Assembly: GCA_002070185.1 (NCBI GenBank)
Contig: MWCT01000012.1
Coordinates: 1-64,000 of the forward strand
Source of the DNA: a candidate division BRC1 bacterium ADurb.Bin183
Lineage (GTDB): Bacteria > Sumerlaeota > Sumerlaeia > MWCT01
Length of the DNA: 64,000 nucleotides
Direction: 5' to 3'
The notes under the pieces were generated by a model. The model was not told the origin of the DNA. It searched no databases and saw only the letters and a list, made by a program, of their open reading frames with translations. Position numbers and translations under genes: made by a program. Below, one piece after another: positions 54,118 to 63,493 of this stretch (the stretch's first letter is position 1; each line of letters starts with the position of its first letter).

Positions 54118-54390
54118 TCAGATCAACTCTTTGAGTTTTTCCGCCGGCTTAAAACGCACCGTCTTGGACGCGGGGATGCTAATTTCCTCGCCGGTCTTGG
54201 GGTTGCGTCCTTTGCGGGCTTTGCGCTTGGCAACGGCAAAACTGCCAAATCCGGGAACGAGGCATTTTTTGTCTTTTTTGATGGCTTTGCCAATGATGGC
54301 AAAGACGGCATCAAAAATTTCTTGGGCTTTGGCTTTGCTCTGGATATCGGTTTCTTTAACCAGGGCTTCAATCATTTCGGCTTTTGTCAT
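54118..54390 (-). CDS. hup: HU-family DNA-binding protein
   Basis: The 90-residue protein is a typical HU subunit: MTKAEMIEALVKET, an AIIGKAIKKDKKCLVPGFGSF turn, and the DNA-contacting arm ARKGRNPKTGEEISIPAS with the proline that intercalates in the minor groove. It ends FKPAEKLKELI. It bends and compacts DNA and is needed in replication, recombination and gene control. AGGAAGGAG lies 9 bases before the ATG. It stands alone, with its own leader, a candidate promoter 120 bases upstream, and the bidirectional terminator downstream. Confidence 0.97.
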   Translation of the reverse strand: MTKAEMIEALVKETDIQSKAKAQEIFDAVFAIIGKAIKKDKKCLVPGFGSFAVAKRKARKGRNPKTGEEISIPASKTVRFKPAEKLKELI

Positions 54391-54419
54391 AGAGAATTCT
54401 CCTTCCTTTCGTTATATTA

Positions 54420-54442
54420 TTTAAAGGGCAACGCCCCTTAAA
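54420..54442 (-). promoter_or_regulatory. Inverted repeat in the hup leader
   Basis: TTTAAaGGGC-AAC-GCCCcTTAAA forms a hairpin with one A-C mismatch about 30 bases before the hup start, close to its ribosome site. In the transcript it could affect translation of hup. There is no T tract. Confidence 0.3.
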
Positions 54443-54509
54443 TCCCCATTCACAATACGAATCACAAAGAAAGATAACTATCATAGTTTTCCGAACAACA
54501 ACGAATAAT

Positions 54510-54539
54510 CTTGTATGTAATGATGCCTTCAATTGTCAA
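54510..54539 (-). promoter_or_regulatory. Candidate sigma-70-type promoter for hup
   Basis: On the minus strand TTGACA (54539-54534) is a perfect -35 box and TACAAG (54515-54510) a partial -10 box at 18 bases. Transcription would start near 54503, giving a leader of about 113 bases with the hairpin at 54420-54442. Confidence 0.4.
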
Positions 54540-54825
54540 GGCAATTATTAACAGCGGTGAAAATATTTTTACAATTGCGGCTCTGTGGGGCTTGATATAC
54601 ATAGGATTGCCCATGCGCCCCGCCGCAACGGTTGATTTTATGCGTCTTTTCCTGATTTAAGAGAATGCCGCCCTTAAAAATAGAACCTTATTTTAAATTA
54701 GACGCATACAACAATGCTCCCAAACTGGTTGCGCCACGCGCCGAGTTCCCATAATCCAAAAATAAAATAACGGCGCAATAGGCGCTATTGGGCACGCGGC
54801 GGAAATAAAACCTGTCTGATTTGGG

Positions 54826-57800
54826 TTAATCGTATTCTCCGACGCAAACATCGCCAAAGCGAACATATCCTGGTTCGGCAGCGGGGCGCGTTCCGTTCGA
54901 ATATATATTTATTATGGGCGCCCATATTCGCGCGCCTTTGGGCGGTTGTGATGCAACGGAAAAACGCGACGGTCCTGCGTGCCGCAGGATGCCTTCCTGC
55001 GCGCCAATAACAGGCGAGCCCGGCAGTATGCCCTGCGATGGGTCTTCTCCAAAAAAAGCAATTCCAAGCGTTGCTGAATGGTTTATTAAGTCAAAGGTTT
55101 CAATCATGGACTCAGCCAATACCAAATTGGCGTTTTGAGGAATCGGTCTCAACGGCGCAACCAAAATGATACCATTTGAATCATGAGGGATTTCAACTTC
55201 CGCAGAAGGTTTTTGAATAATTCCAATAGACCGTTTATCTTCTAATCTTAAATTTGAAAGATTCCCGTTGATACCCCATCCCGGTAAAATTTTTTCTTTG
55301 TTGTCTTTTTCTATGATGTCTATTGGAATTGTTTTTGGGGCGCGCGCGCCATAAAGCCCGACTGAAAGGCGTTGGTCATTTAGCGCTTCTCCTTCTGATA
55401 TGCGCCTCAACGATAAATTGCCGAGGATGGCAGTAATTTCTTCATCCGGTTGAAGATTATATTTTGCCAATGCCCCGCTGACAAGATTAACGGCAATGGA
55501 ATGCACGCCGGAAGATGGGACGCTGATGGGCATGGTGCGAACATCCCATGTATTATCGCCTTTTTCAAAGGGAAGAATCCCCTGAAATTGATTGTCACAG
55601 GCGATATCAAGCCAGACAGGATGAGGCTTATCATAAGCGCCTTTATCATGCACTGCTTGGATGGTCAGCTCATAAAAGCCGGCATGGGGGAAATCGAACC
55701 AATATTCCACTCCGACCTTTCTTGTCAAAACAAGCGCGGGTTTGCCTTGATATTCTTTTTCCTCCACAAAGGAATGAAATGGGATAGTGAGATTGCGCGC
55801 GGAGAAAGGAATCGGCTTGGGTAGGTCGAGGATATTCCAAAGCAAAGAGGGATAAGGCGCGGGGTGTTTGAATACTGCGCCGAGGTTGTGTTTGCCGCTT
55901 GTCAGATAAATGCCGCCGTTCGCAATAAAATCGCGAAGAGAACCGCAGGAGCGTCCATCCACGTAGATTTCTACATCATCGAATAAGGAATCGGATGTTT
56001 GGCTTTGCGCAGATTCAATGCTGACTGTGTATGTTGATGCGCCATCCACATCAACCAAACGTTCAAAAAGAATGCTTCCGTTATTCAAAACACTCTGATT
56101 ATCTTTTTCGTTGTATTGAAGCCGAAGTCCATAAGGGAAATTGAGATAAGAGTCTTTGATGTTCACACGAAAAAGATGTATGTCGCAATCTTTATCAAAA
56201 GCCGAAGGAGCGAATTCAACAAAATTCAAATGTTTGTAAGCCCAATCCAATATCTCTTTGGTGTAATCAATATCCCAAGAACGGGGCAGCCAACCGGATG
56301 ACAAATTGCGAGCAAGTCCTCGAAGTTGAGCCAGCCGCACACCGGTTTCCCCTCTTGTGTCATTGAGGCGTATGGTGTTTCGCATAGAAAGACCCGCTTT
56401 GGGGAGGTAATAGCGCAAAGGCTCCCATTCTCCAAAGCTTTGGAAGATGATTGGATCTTCCGGCTTGGCTTTTTCCTTCCAGATTTTGACAACGCGTTTA
56501 AAATTGGGATGCGGGTTAATCATTCTTCCCATGATGGAAAAAATGTTAGCGATTAGAATTGGCGCAAAAATTAAGTATGCGGCACGGCTGCGCCAGACGC
56601 CGCGGCTTGTGTTTGTCCTATGAAGGCGCCCAACAAGCGCAAGACCGAGAAAGATAGATGCATTGAGACTCCACCCGATGTAAGCTGAAACAGGGCTTCT
56701 GTTTTCCCATTTCAAAATAAAGGCGAGTATAACACCGGTTATATAAACAACAAACACGCCCCAAAGAATAAGAGGGGCGGATTTTTCGCGATAGGCAACT
56801 TTGACAACCGCCTCTCCTGAAGGCTCGTCAGCAGAAAACAGCCCCGCCCATCGGGACAGGTAAACGGCTCCTGCTGCGATAAATAAAGCATAAAGCGGAA
56901 ACAGGGCGCTTAAGTATCGCATGTGAAAATAGCGGTCGGCTTTTAAATTGAAAATCAGCACGAAACTTCCAATGATTGATATTATGCCTAATATGCTAAT
57001 CCACGGTTTATGTTTCAAACCAGCAAATAGACCGATGCAGAGGATGAGAAAAGCGCCCCATGAAAGTGAAGCCTCAAAGGAGGATAAAGGGTATGAAAAA
57101 GATGCGAGGTTGCGTCGAAAATAATCGAAAAAAAACTCATGTCCGAATTTTATATTGCTGAAAGTCGCCCCGAGTTCGATGCGTTGCTGCAGAATATTAG
57201 TCATGCTCCGTATGCGCGGCATGGCTTTTGTAATGATTAGGACGCCAAGGGCAATCAGGACAAGAAGATAAAAGATTCCCATCGCTTGCCGCCCCTGCCG
57301 AAACCAGTTCACAATCCATAAGGCGCGCCGATGCCTCGAAGAAGATATTCCCCTTGCTATCATAACGATTACTGCAGGTCCGACAAGAATGCCCGCAAAA
57401 GGATGAAAAGCAAGACCCAACAAGAAACAGAGCACGGATAATATCATATCAAGCGGATTGGCATCTGAAATATATCTTGCGAAAAATAAGAGCCCTGCGG
57501 TGGAAAAGAAAATTACCGCAGCATAATAATTGGCGTCAAGGGAGTAGTTAAAGTGATATGAAGAGAAAGCCATGAATGCCGCCCCTATCCATGCCGCCTG
57601 CTTGCCAAATGCGCGGCGAATCATCATGAATAGAACGGGGATGGATAGCGAGCCCCAGAGGACGCAAGGCAGCCGCAGCATTTCCGATGAATCGTGAATT
57701 GAAAGAAAAGCCTTTCCAACAATAAAATGCAAAGGGTGCATTGTATTGAGGATTCGCCAAATCGGTCTTTTACAGTCAAAATAAACATACACCTCATCAA

Positions 57801-58029
57801 GCCATAGACTCTCCGCGCTCAACCAAACAAGCCGCAATAGAAACGCTAAGCCGACCATAATCCAAAGACCGGCGGGGATTGGCTCGAATGAACGCCATGA
57901 GGGCAAATCATGCCAACGGTCTTGAAGCCCGTTTTCGTAAGATGCGTCAGGGCGATGCGATGTTTTGGCTGGCTTATAGGGATTCGGAGAACTCGCGGCG
58001 GCTTTTTTGTGTTTTGATTGTCTAACCAT
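54826..58029 (-). CDS. GT39-family (PMT-like) membrane glycosyltransferase with large C-terminal domain
   Basis: The protein has about 1067 residues. About 60-520 is a polytopic GT-C region of the PMT_2/GT39 type, with the first-loop AESLWLDEVYVYFDC motif whose D-E pair is the expected active site and LHFIVGKAFLSIH just after. About 560-1067 is a soluble part containing beta-sandwich-like segments (YTVSIESAQSQTSDSLFDDV, GFYELTIQAVHDKGAYDKPH) and probably faces the periplasm. The family transfers a sugar from a polyprenyl-phosphate donor to protein, lipid or glycan. The ATG at 58029 (MVRQSKHKKAAA) is chosen because it clears the asnB stop at 58040; an in-frame start at 58131 would overlap it. 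It is the last gene of the GT2/asnB/GT39 group. Confidence 0.8.
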   Translation of the reverse strand: MVRQSKHKKAAASSPNPYKPAKTSHRPDASYENGLQDRWHDLPSWRSFEPIPAGLWIMVGLAFLLRLVWLSAESLWLDEVYVYFDCKRPIWRILNTMHPLHFIVGKAFLSIHDSSEMLRLPCVLWGSLSIPVLFMMIRRAFGKQAAWIGAAFMAFSSYHFNYSLDANYYAAVIFFSTAGLLFFARYISDANPLDMILSVLCFLLGLAFHPFAGILVGPAVIVMIARGISSSRHRRALWIVNWFRQGRQAMGIFYLLVLIALGVLIITKAMPRIRSMTNILQQRIELGATFSNIKFGHEFFFDYFRRNLASFSYPLSSFEASLSWGAFLILCIGLFAGLKHKPWISILGIISIIGSFVLIFNLKADRYFHMRYLSALFPLYALFIAAGAVYLSRWAGLFSADEPSGEAVVKVAYREKSAPLILWGVFVVYITGVILAFILKWENRSPVSAYIGWSLNASIFLGLALVGRLHRTNTSRGVWRSRAAYLIFAPILIANIFSIMGRMINPHPNFKRVVKIWKEKAKPEDPIIFQSFGEWEPLRYYLPKAGLSMRNTIRLNDTRGETGVRLAQLRGLARNLSSGWLPRSWDIDYTKEILDWAYKHLNFVEFAPSAFDKDCDIHLFRVNIKDSYLNFPYGLRLQYNEKDNQSVLNNGSILFERLVDVDGASTYTVSIESAQSQTSDSLFDDVEIYVDGRSCGSLRDFIANGGIYLTSGKHNLGAVFKHPAPYPSLLWNILDLPKPIPFSARNLTIPFHSFVEEKEYQGKPALVLTRKVGVEYWFDFPHAGFYELTIQAVHDKGAYDKPHPVWLDIACDNQFQGILPFEKGDNTWDVRTMPISVPSSGVHSIAVNLVSGALAKYNLQPDEEITAILGNLSLRRISEGEALNDQRLSVGLYGARAPKTIPIDIIEKDNKEKILPGWGINGNLSNLRLEDKRSIGIIQKPSAEVEIPHDSNGIILVAPLRPIPQNANLVLAESMIETFDLINHSATLGIAFFGEDPSQGILPGSPVIGAQEGILRHAGPSRFSVASQPPKGARIWAPIINIYSNGTRPAAEPGYVRFGDVCVGEYD

Positions 58030-58039
58030 CAATTTGACC

Positions 58040-59959
58040 TTACCTTTTGAAATCGGACATGAAAAGGTTCCACCAATTCTGAAAAATGAAAAGCGTCCAG
58101 AGGAGTTTGCGGTTATCTTTTTTCCCTGCAAAATGTTGATTCATAATCTGGGAGATGTAATCCGCATTGAACAATCCCTGCTTTTGAATCCGGGCAGGTT
58201 CAAGAAGAGCGCAAAGCGATTCTTTCAGCGGACCCTTTAACCATTCGGCGATGGGAATGCCAAATCCCTTTTTACGTCTGTTAATTATTTCACGAGGAAG
58301 AATGCCTTCCATCGCCTTTTTAAAAAGATATTTGGCGGTGAACCCGCGGAGTTTCCAACGGTTGGGAAAGCCGCATAGGAGGTTGACGACGTTAAAATCC
58401 ATAAAAGGGGCGCGCGCCTCAAGGCTGCACGCCATGCTCGCCCTATCCACTTTCACAAGGATGTCATCTTGAAGATAAAGTTTGCAGTAGAGATAAATGA
58501 TGCCGTCGAGGTCGTCATATTTTTCAAGCCGGCGGAGATTATTATCAATTATATCGTAGGCTTTTTCCGTATCAAAAGAATCCAGCATTTGACTGGAAAG
58601 CAGTTGGTTTTGTTGGCGGGGCATAAAAGAGCCGAGCCATGCAAAATGGCGTTTGCCGTAATCATAATTCAAACCGGCAAAAAACTGTTTGATTATGAAA
58701 TCACAGCTTATGTTCTTTGTGGACACTGGAAGCAGGTTGGCTGTTTTTTGGAGCAGGGTTATCAACGGGGATGGCAGAACGCCCAGTATTTGAGCCGGAC
58801 GATGCGCGAGAAAGGGGTCGTATCCTGCGAATAATTCATCTCCCCCATCGCCGCCGAGGGCAACGGTCACATGCTTTTTTGTGAACTCAGAAAGGAGGTA
58901 TGTTGGTATGATGGATGGGTCAGCCATCGGCTCATCCAGAATGGAGCAAATCTTTGGAAGTATTTGCAAGAGGCGTTCCGGCGGCAGCAATTCTTCGCGA
59001 TGGTCTGTGCCGAAATGTTTAGCCACAAGGCGCGCATAATGGGATTCGTTAAATGTTTTTTCCTGAAAGGAGATGCAAAAGGTTTTTATCTTTTCGCAGG
59101 GCATCATCTGCGACATCATGGCGACAACGGAGCTGGAATCAATGCCGCCGCTGAGGAAAACTCCGAGCGGGACGTCGCTGATGAGGCGCCGCTGGACGGC
59201 TTCCCGATATGTTTCGAGAAAGGAGCGTTTGGCTTCTTCAAAGGTGCAATCGGTTTTATCAAATCGAATATCCCAATATGGCTGGGGTTTGATAACTCGG
59301 CGGTTTTCTATCGGCGCATTCAAATCAATGATGAAATAATGTCCGGGCTCTAACTTAAAAATGCCTTCAAAAATTGTTGCCGGCGCGGGAATATACTCGA
59401 AGGCAAGATATTGGCTCAGGCTGGAAACCGATAAGTTGCGGGGTGCATCGGGATAAGCCAAAAGGGCTTTGAGTTCCGAGCCGAAGATGAAAATATCGCC
59501 TTGCACGGAATAATAAAACGGTTTTTGCCCCATGCGGTCGCGCGCGCAAAAAAGCCGTTCGCGCCTTTCATCCCAAAGCGCAAAGGCGAACATACCATTC
59601 AATTTTTGCAGGCATTGTTCGCCCTCTTCTTCATAAAGATGGACTATCGTTTCCGTATCGGAATTCGTGGCAAAACGGTGGCGTCCGGTTGTTTCGAGTT
59701 CTTTTCGAATTTCGGCAAAATTATAGATTTCGCCGTCGAACACGATGGCAATGGAGCCGTCTTCGTTGAAGATGGGCTGGCGTCCGCTGACGAGGTCAAT
59801 GATGGAAAGGAGACGATGAGCCAAGGCAACGTGGTTTCCAAAGTAATAACCTTCGTCGTCAGGTCCTCGATGAATCAGACATGCGTTCATCCTCCGGAGG
59901 ATGTCCTGCTGCGGGAGTTGCCCTTTTTTCAGATTCAGATAACCGGTTATTCCACACAT
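58040..59959 (-). CDS. asnB: Asparagine synthetase, glutamine-hydrolysing
   Basis: The 639-residue protein has both domains. The class II glutaminase domain begins MCGITGYLN with Cys2 as the nucleophile, and carries LIHRGPDDEGYY and VFDGEIYNFAEIR. The synthetase domain has the PP-loop SGGIDSSSVVAMM (near residue 270) and GGDGGDELFAGY. It makes asparagine, or it amidates a sugar-linked acid in polysaccharide clusters; the wording resembles the amidotransferases found beside exopolysaccharide genes. The stop is 11 bases from the GT39-like start, and the GT2 gene ends 10 bases before its start, so all three share a transcript. A role in surface glycan synthesis is likely from the context. Confidence 0.93.
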   Translation of the reverse strand: MCGITGYLNLKKGQLPQQDILRRMNACLIHRGPDDEGYYFGNHVALAHRLLSIIDLVSGRQPIFNEDGSIAIVFDGEIYNFAEIRKELETTGRHRFATNSDTETIVHLYEEEGEQCLQKLNGMFAFALWDERRERLFCARDRMGQKPFYYSVQGDIFIFGSELKALLAYPDAPRNLSVSSLSQYLAFEYIPAPATIFEGIFKLEPGHYFIIDLNAPIENRRVIKPQPYWDIRFDKTDCTFEEAKRSFLETYREAVQRRLISDVPLGVFLSGGIDSSSVVAMMSQMMPCEKIKTFCISFQEKTFNESHYARLVAKHFGTDHREELLPPERLLQILPKICSILDEPMADPSIIPTYLLSEFTKKHVTVALGGDGGDELFAGYDPFLAHRPAQILGVLPSPLITLLQKTANLLPVSTKNISCDFIIKQFFAGLNYDYGKRHFAWLGSFMPRQQNQLLSSQMLDSFDTEKAYDIIDNNLRRLEKYDDLDGIIYLYCKLYLQDDILVKVDRASMACSLEARAPFMDFNVVNLLCGFPNRWKLRGFTAKYLFKKAMEGILPREIINRRKKGFGIPIAEWLKGPLKESLCALLEPARIQKQGLFNADYISQIMNQHFAGKKDNRKLLWTLFIFQNWWNLFMSDFKR

Positions 59960-59969
59960 GAGGAAACCA

Positions 59970-60935
59970 TCATTTCAACTTTCGGGATTCCGACTGGACG
60001 TTTCGATTCTCGCGCACAAGGTAGGTTCTTTTGTTGCCTGTTTCATAATAGATGCGGATGCAGATTTCAGCAAGCAGTCCCATCAAAATGGCGTTGAAGC
60101 CCAGGACAAATAAAAGAACGCACAATTGGGGCAGCGGCGTTTTTATAAATGAGATGCCATAAATCATTTTAAGGAGAAGCGCCCAGATGCCGGCGAGGAA
60201 GCCGCCGATGATGCTCAGGATGCCGAGAAAACCAAAGATGTGTATCGGCTTTTGCACATATTGTCCGAGGAATTTGATGACTATCAAATCCAGAATGACT
60301 TTCATTGTCCGTTCGATGCCGTATTTGGATTTGCCGAATTTTCTGGGGTGATGGGTCACTTCGATTTCTGTGACTCGGGCGCCATGCCAGACGGCATAAA
60401 TGGGAATGAAACGATGCATCTCGCCGTAAAGTCGGACGTCTTCGATAACATCCCGCCGATAGGCTTTTAATGTGCATCCATAATCATGGAGCGGGACGCG
60501 GCTAATTATGGAGATAATTTTGTTTGCGACATGAGAGGGGAAGTTTCTCACCAGTGTATGGTCTTTGCGATGGCGCCGCCAGCCGCTAACCACATCATAC
60601 CCCTCCTCCATTTTAGCAAGGAGGCGCGGTATATCATGAGGGTCGTTCTGGAGGTCTCCATCCATAGGGATGATAATCTCCCCGCTGGAATAGTCAAAAC
60701 CAGCAGCCATAGCGGCAGTCTGCCCGAAATTACGTTTGAATGAGACAACCTTGATAAGAGGAATTTTATCTGCAGCTTCATTCATCTCTCGAAGCGAGCC
60801 GTCTGTGCTGCCATCATCAACAAAGATGATTTCGTATGATTTGCCCAGTGTAGAAAGCACCTCTAAGACTGATTCAGTCAAAGGGCGTATGTTCTGCTCT
60901 TCATTATAGATAGGGATAATGATGGAAATATCCAA
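59970..60935 (-). CDS. GT2-family glycosyltransferase (DPM1/GtrB-like)
   Basis: The roughly 321-residue protein is an inverting GT2 enzyme with two C-terminal membrane helices (IHIFGFLGILSIIGGFLAGIW, LPQLCVLLFVLGFNAILMG). The catalytic domain shows DISIIIPIYNEEQNIRPL, FVDDGSTDGSL, PMDGDLQNDPHDIPRL (the DxD region), and SGWRRHRKD. This is the polyprenyl-phosphate mannose/glucose synthase type, making the lipid-linked sugar that GT-C enzymes use. The TTG at 60935 is preferred: GGGAG lies 6 bases before it and the family begins right there. A GTG at 60974 adds 13 residues. It precedes asnB by 10 bases and could supply the donor for the GT39-like enzyme. Confidence 0.9.
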   Translation of the reverse strand: MDISIIIPIYNEEQNIRPLTESVLEVLSTLGKSYEIIFVDDGSTDGSLREMNEAADKIPLIKVVSFKRNFGQTAAMAAGFDYSSGEIIIPMDGDLQNDPHDIPRLLAKMEEGYDVVSGWRRHRKDHTLVRNFPSHVANKIISIISRVPLHDYGCTLKAYRRDVIEDVRLYGEMHRFIPIYAVWHGARVTEIEVTHHPRKFGKSKYGIERTMKVILDLIVIKFLGQYVQKPIHIFGFLGILSIIGGFLAGIWALLLKMIYGISFIKTPLPQLCVLLFVLGFNAILMGLLAEICIRIYYETGNKRTYLVRENRNVQSESRKLK

Positions 60936-61037
60936 TTTGCTCTCCCGATGCGCGTCCAAAACATTAACAAACACTCTGTTCTTCTATGGACGAAAGGGAA
61001 GCGGTGTCAAGCGTGAACGTGGGGAAAGAAGGTTATC

Positions 61038-61478
61038 TTATTTGGATTCTGCCGGTGCAGCGGCTTCTGCGGGTGTTGCCTCTGAAGCAGCGGCTGCTGC
61101 GGGGGTTGTCTCCGGAGCAACGGCTTCTGCGGCGGGTGTTGCCTCTGCCGCTTCTGGCGCGGCGGCTGGCGTCGTTGCCGCAGGGGTGGCGACGGGTGCG
61201 GCGGCAGCTTTCAATTGATCGCTCAACTTGGTCTGCTTCAACATCCTTCCGCCTAAAAGGGTCAGCGCCAGAGAAAGGACAAAAAACAAAATTGCGCTGA
61301 CGGTTGTCCATTTGGTCAGTGTTTTTTCAGCACCGGAGGCTCCCAGAGAATCGGTGAGGGGGTTGGCTCCCCCCAACATCCCAGAAAGTCCGCTCCCCTT
61401 GCCTGATTGCAAAAGGATAACGAGAATCAAAAAGGCGCATGCAGCGGTGAAAACCAGGCTCAACAACACCAGGATCAT
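61038..61478 (-). CDS. secG: Preprotein translocase subunit SecG with Ala/Pro-rich tail
   Basis: The 146-residue protein has the two helices of SecG (residues 1-22 and 57-80) with GKGSGLSGMLGGANPLTDSLG between them, a standard family loop. SecG sits beside SecYE and helps proteins cross the inner membrane. The final 55 residues are low-complexity Ala/Pro/Thr/Glu (for example AAATTPAAAPEAAEATPA is typical of the composition), longer than the usual tail. The tail is in the cytoplasm or periplasm depending on orientation; its role is unknown. It lies 103 bases before the GT2 gene in the same direction. Confidence 0.93.
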   Translation of the reverse strand: MILVLLSLVFTAACAFLILVILLQSGKGSGLSGMLGGANPLTDSLGASGAEKTLTKWTTVSAILFFVLSLALTLLGGRMLKQTKLSDQLKAAAAPVATPAATTPAAAPEAAEATPAAEAVAPETTPAAAAASEATPAEAAAPAESK

Positions 61479-61596
61479 TTGAACGTTGCCTCACAAAAAA
61501 AGATAATTGAACATGTTCTGGTAATACAGAAACAAAGCTTTTAGGAAAGTAGTGAGACTGACTAATGGCTGTCAATTACAAAGTGCATAACAACTG

Positions 61597-62304
61597 CTAA
61601 ATATTTTCATAGGGAATCGGGTCAACAACGCCCGCCTCCTGAAAGGCGCGCAAGCGCCGCAGGCAGCTGTCGCAGCGTCCGCAGGCTTTTTCCGATTGCT
61701 CATAACAGGACCATGTCAGATGAAGCGGGGCGTTGAGTTCGCGTCCTTTTTGAACTATCTCTTTTTTCGACATTTTGATGAGAGGGGCGGCGACTTTTAG
61801 GCTCCGTCCTGCCTTGCTGCCAACCTCCACAAGTTTGTTGAACGCTTCATAAAATTCGGGTCTGCAATCGGGATAACCGGCGGAATCTCCCGCCACAGCG
61901 CCGATATAAATGCGGCGAGCGCCAATAGTCTCCGCCCATGACACCGCCATGCAAAGGATATGCGCATTGCGGAATGGGACATACGTTATTGGTATTTCCC
62001 CATTGCCCTCTTCCTCGAGTTTTTCAAACTTGGGAACGGGGATGGAGTCGTCTGTAAGGGCGGAACAGCAGATAGAGCGCAGATAATCCAGCGTTATCAC
62101 TTTGCGAAAAAAAGATGGGATTTTATAATAATCCGCGATTTGATGAAATGCTAAACGTTCGCGCGCCTCGGTGCGCTGGCTATAATCCACATGCAAAAAA
62201 GCGGCAGCGCCCTCATTTAAGGCAATGGCGGCGGTCACACAGCTATCCATGCCTCCGCTGACAAGCACAATCCCATGGGGGTTGTTCGCAGATAAATCCG
62301 TCAT
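61597..62304 (-). CDS. queC: 7-cyano-7-deazaguanine synthase
   Basis: The 235-residue protein is QueC, the ATP-using enzyme that turns 7-carboxy-7-deazaguanine into preQ0 on the way to queuosine-modified tRNA. It shows the PP-loop SGGMDSCVTAAIAL near residue 17, the YVPFRNAHI block, and a C-terminal zinc site TWSCYEQSEKACGRCDSC-LRR with four cysteines. The AAGGAG site lies 6 bases before the ATG. No queDEF neighbours are present. It is divergent from ddl. Confidence 0.97.
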   Translation of the reverse strand: MTDLSANNPHGIVLVSGGMDSCVTAAIALNEGAAAFLHVDYSQRTEARERLAFHQIADYYKIPSFFRKVITLDYLRSICCSALTDDSIPVPKFEKLEEEGNGEIPITYVPFRNAHILCMAVSWAETIGARRIYIGAVAGDSAGYPDCRPEFYEAFNKLVEVGSKAGRSLKVAAPLIKMSKKEIVQKGRELNAPLHLTWSCYEQSEKACGRCDSCLRRLRAFQEAGVVDPIPYENI

Positions 62305-62389
62305 AAAAATCTCCTTGCATTCGATTGCGCAATATTCGAGTTCTTTTCACAATTGATGTGCGCAAGCAATAATATTCTTGGGGCTTTCT

Positions 62390-63493
62390 ATGCAATCCAA
62401 AAGAATAAAAACAGCCCTCGTTTGCGGCGGGGTCTCGCCAGAGCACGAGGTATCGCTTTCATCCGGGGCGACTGCCGCTTTGAATCTTGATCCGGAACAA
62501 TACGACCTTCTGCCGATTTGCATCCGCAAGGACGGCGGTTGGCTCATACCGGAGGAGTGGCTCGGCGGGCAAAGAACGGAAAACGATATCCGCTCTTATT
62601 TTGATATTTTCCGCTCTCCTGTTGGCGAACGTGTGGATGGCATTCGTTTTTTGCCGGTGGAAGACGCGCTTCCCTTTTTAAAGATGAGGTCTCCCGATGT
62701 TGTCTTTATTCTTCTTCACGGAAAGGGAGGCGAGGACGGCGTTATTCAAGGGTTTATGGAATTTGCAGGATTGCGCTACACGGGTCCGGGCGTTTTAGCA
62801 AGCGCATTGGCAATGGATAAGATTCGCTGTCTGCGGCTTTTGGCTAGTCAGAATTTCCATGTGCCTCCATACGTATACCGCCTTGAGCTGCCGCCGGAGT
62901 TTGACGTTGGCGCTCTGGCGCATGTGGCGGAAAAGAAATTCGGGTTTCCGTGTTTTGTCAAACCGGCGCGTGTCGGCTCAAGCGTTGGTATGAGCGTGGC
63001 AAATAACCATCAGGAGCTTGTGGACGCTATACGATTGGCGCGGATGTTCGATTCGCAAATTTTGATTGAGGAGTTCATCAAGGGCATTGAAGTTACTTGC
63101 GGGGTGATTGACCGCATTAATGGAAAGGGAGCGGAGGAGCGGCTGATTCTTCCGCCTACGGAAATCGTGGTCGAAAAAGCCCCTTTTTTTGATTATGAAT
63201 CAAAATACACAGCCGGCATGACACAGGAGATTACCCCGGCTCGTCTGTCGGCGAATATGTTGGCGCGGGTTATGGATATGACCGGCGAGATGTATCAGTT
63301 AATCGGCTGCAGCGGCATGAGCCGATTTGATATGATTATTCGCGAGGATGAAATTTTTGTCCTCGAGTGCAACACAATTCCGGGCATGACGCCGACATCG
63401 CTTTTGCCAAAGGGCGCAAAAGCATTAGGGATTGAGTATCCGCAACTTTTAGATATTATGATTCATTATGCGTTGAGAAAATATGTTCAATAA
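62390..63493 (+). CDS. ddl: D-alanine-D-alanine ligase
   Basis: The roughly 367-residue protein is an ATP-grasp enzyme that joins two D-alanines for peptidoglycan. Marks are GGVSPEHEVSLSSG at the start, LLHGKGGEDGVIQG, GSSVGMSVA, the omega-loop-like KAPFFDYESKYTAGMTQ, and FVLECNTIPGMTPTSLLPK with the metal-binding glutamate and asparagine. The ATG at 62390 is chosen since GGGG lies 6 bases upstream; a TTG at 62378 is in frame. It is divergent from queC. The surA-like gene starts 11 bases before its stop. Confidence 0.95.
   Translation: MQSKRIKTALVCGGVSPEHEVSLSSGATAALNLDPEQYDLLPICIRKDGGWLIPEEWLGGQRTENDIRSYFDIFRSPVGERVDGIRFLPVEDALPFLKMRSPDVVFILLHGKGGEDGVIQGFMEFAGLRYTGPGVLASALAMDKIRCLRLLASQNFHVPPYVYRLELPPEFDVGALAHVAEKKFGFPCFVKPARVGSSVGMSVANNHQELVDAIRLARMFDSQILIEEFIKGIEVTCGVIDRINGKGAEERLILPPTEIVVEKAPFFDYESKYTAGMTQEITPARLSANMLARVMDMTGEMYQLIGCSGMSRFDMIIREDEIFVLECNTIPGMTPTSLLPKGAKALGIEYPQLLDIMIHYALRKYVQ

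Larger units (their letters stand above)
54391..54825. other. 435-base intergenic region between hup and the GT39-like gene
   Basis: The region holds the hup leader and promoter (separate entries). The rest is unassigned; it shows no open frame of note and no tRNA-like cloverleaf. It includes GC-rich half-sites (GGGGC at about 54587 and GCCCC at about 54617) that might form a loose hairpin. The stop of the GT39-like gene is at its right edge, so any terminator for that transcript would lie here; none is convincing. Confidence 0.4.
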
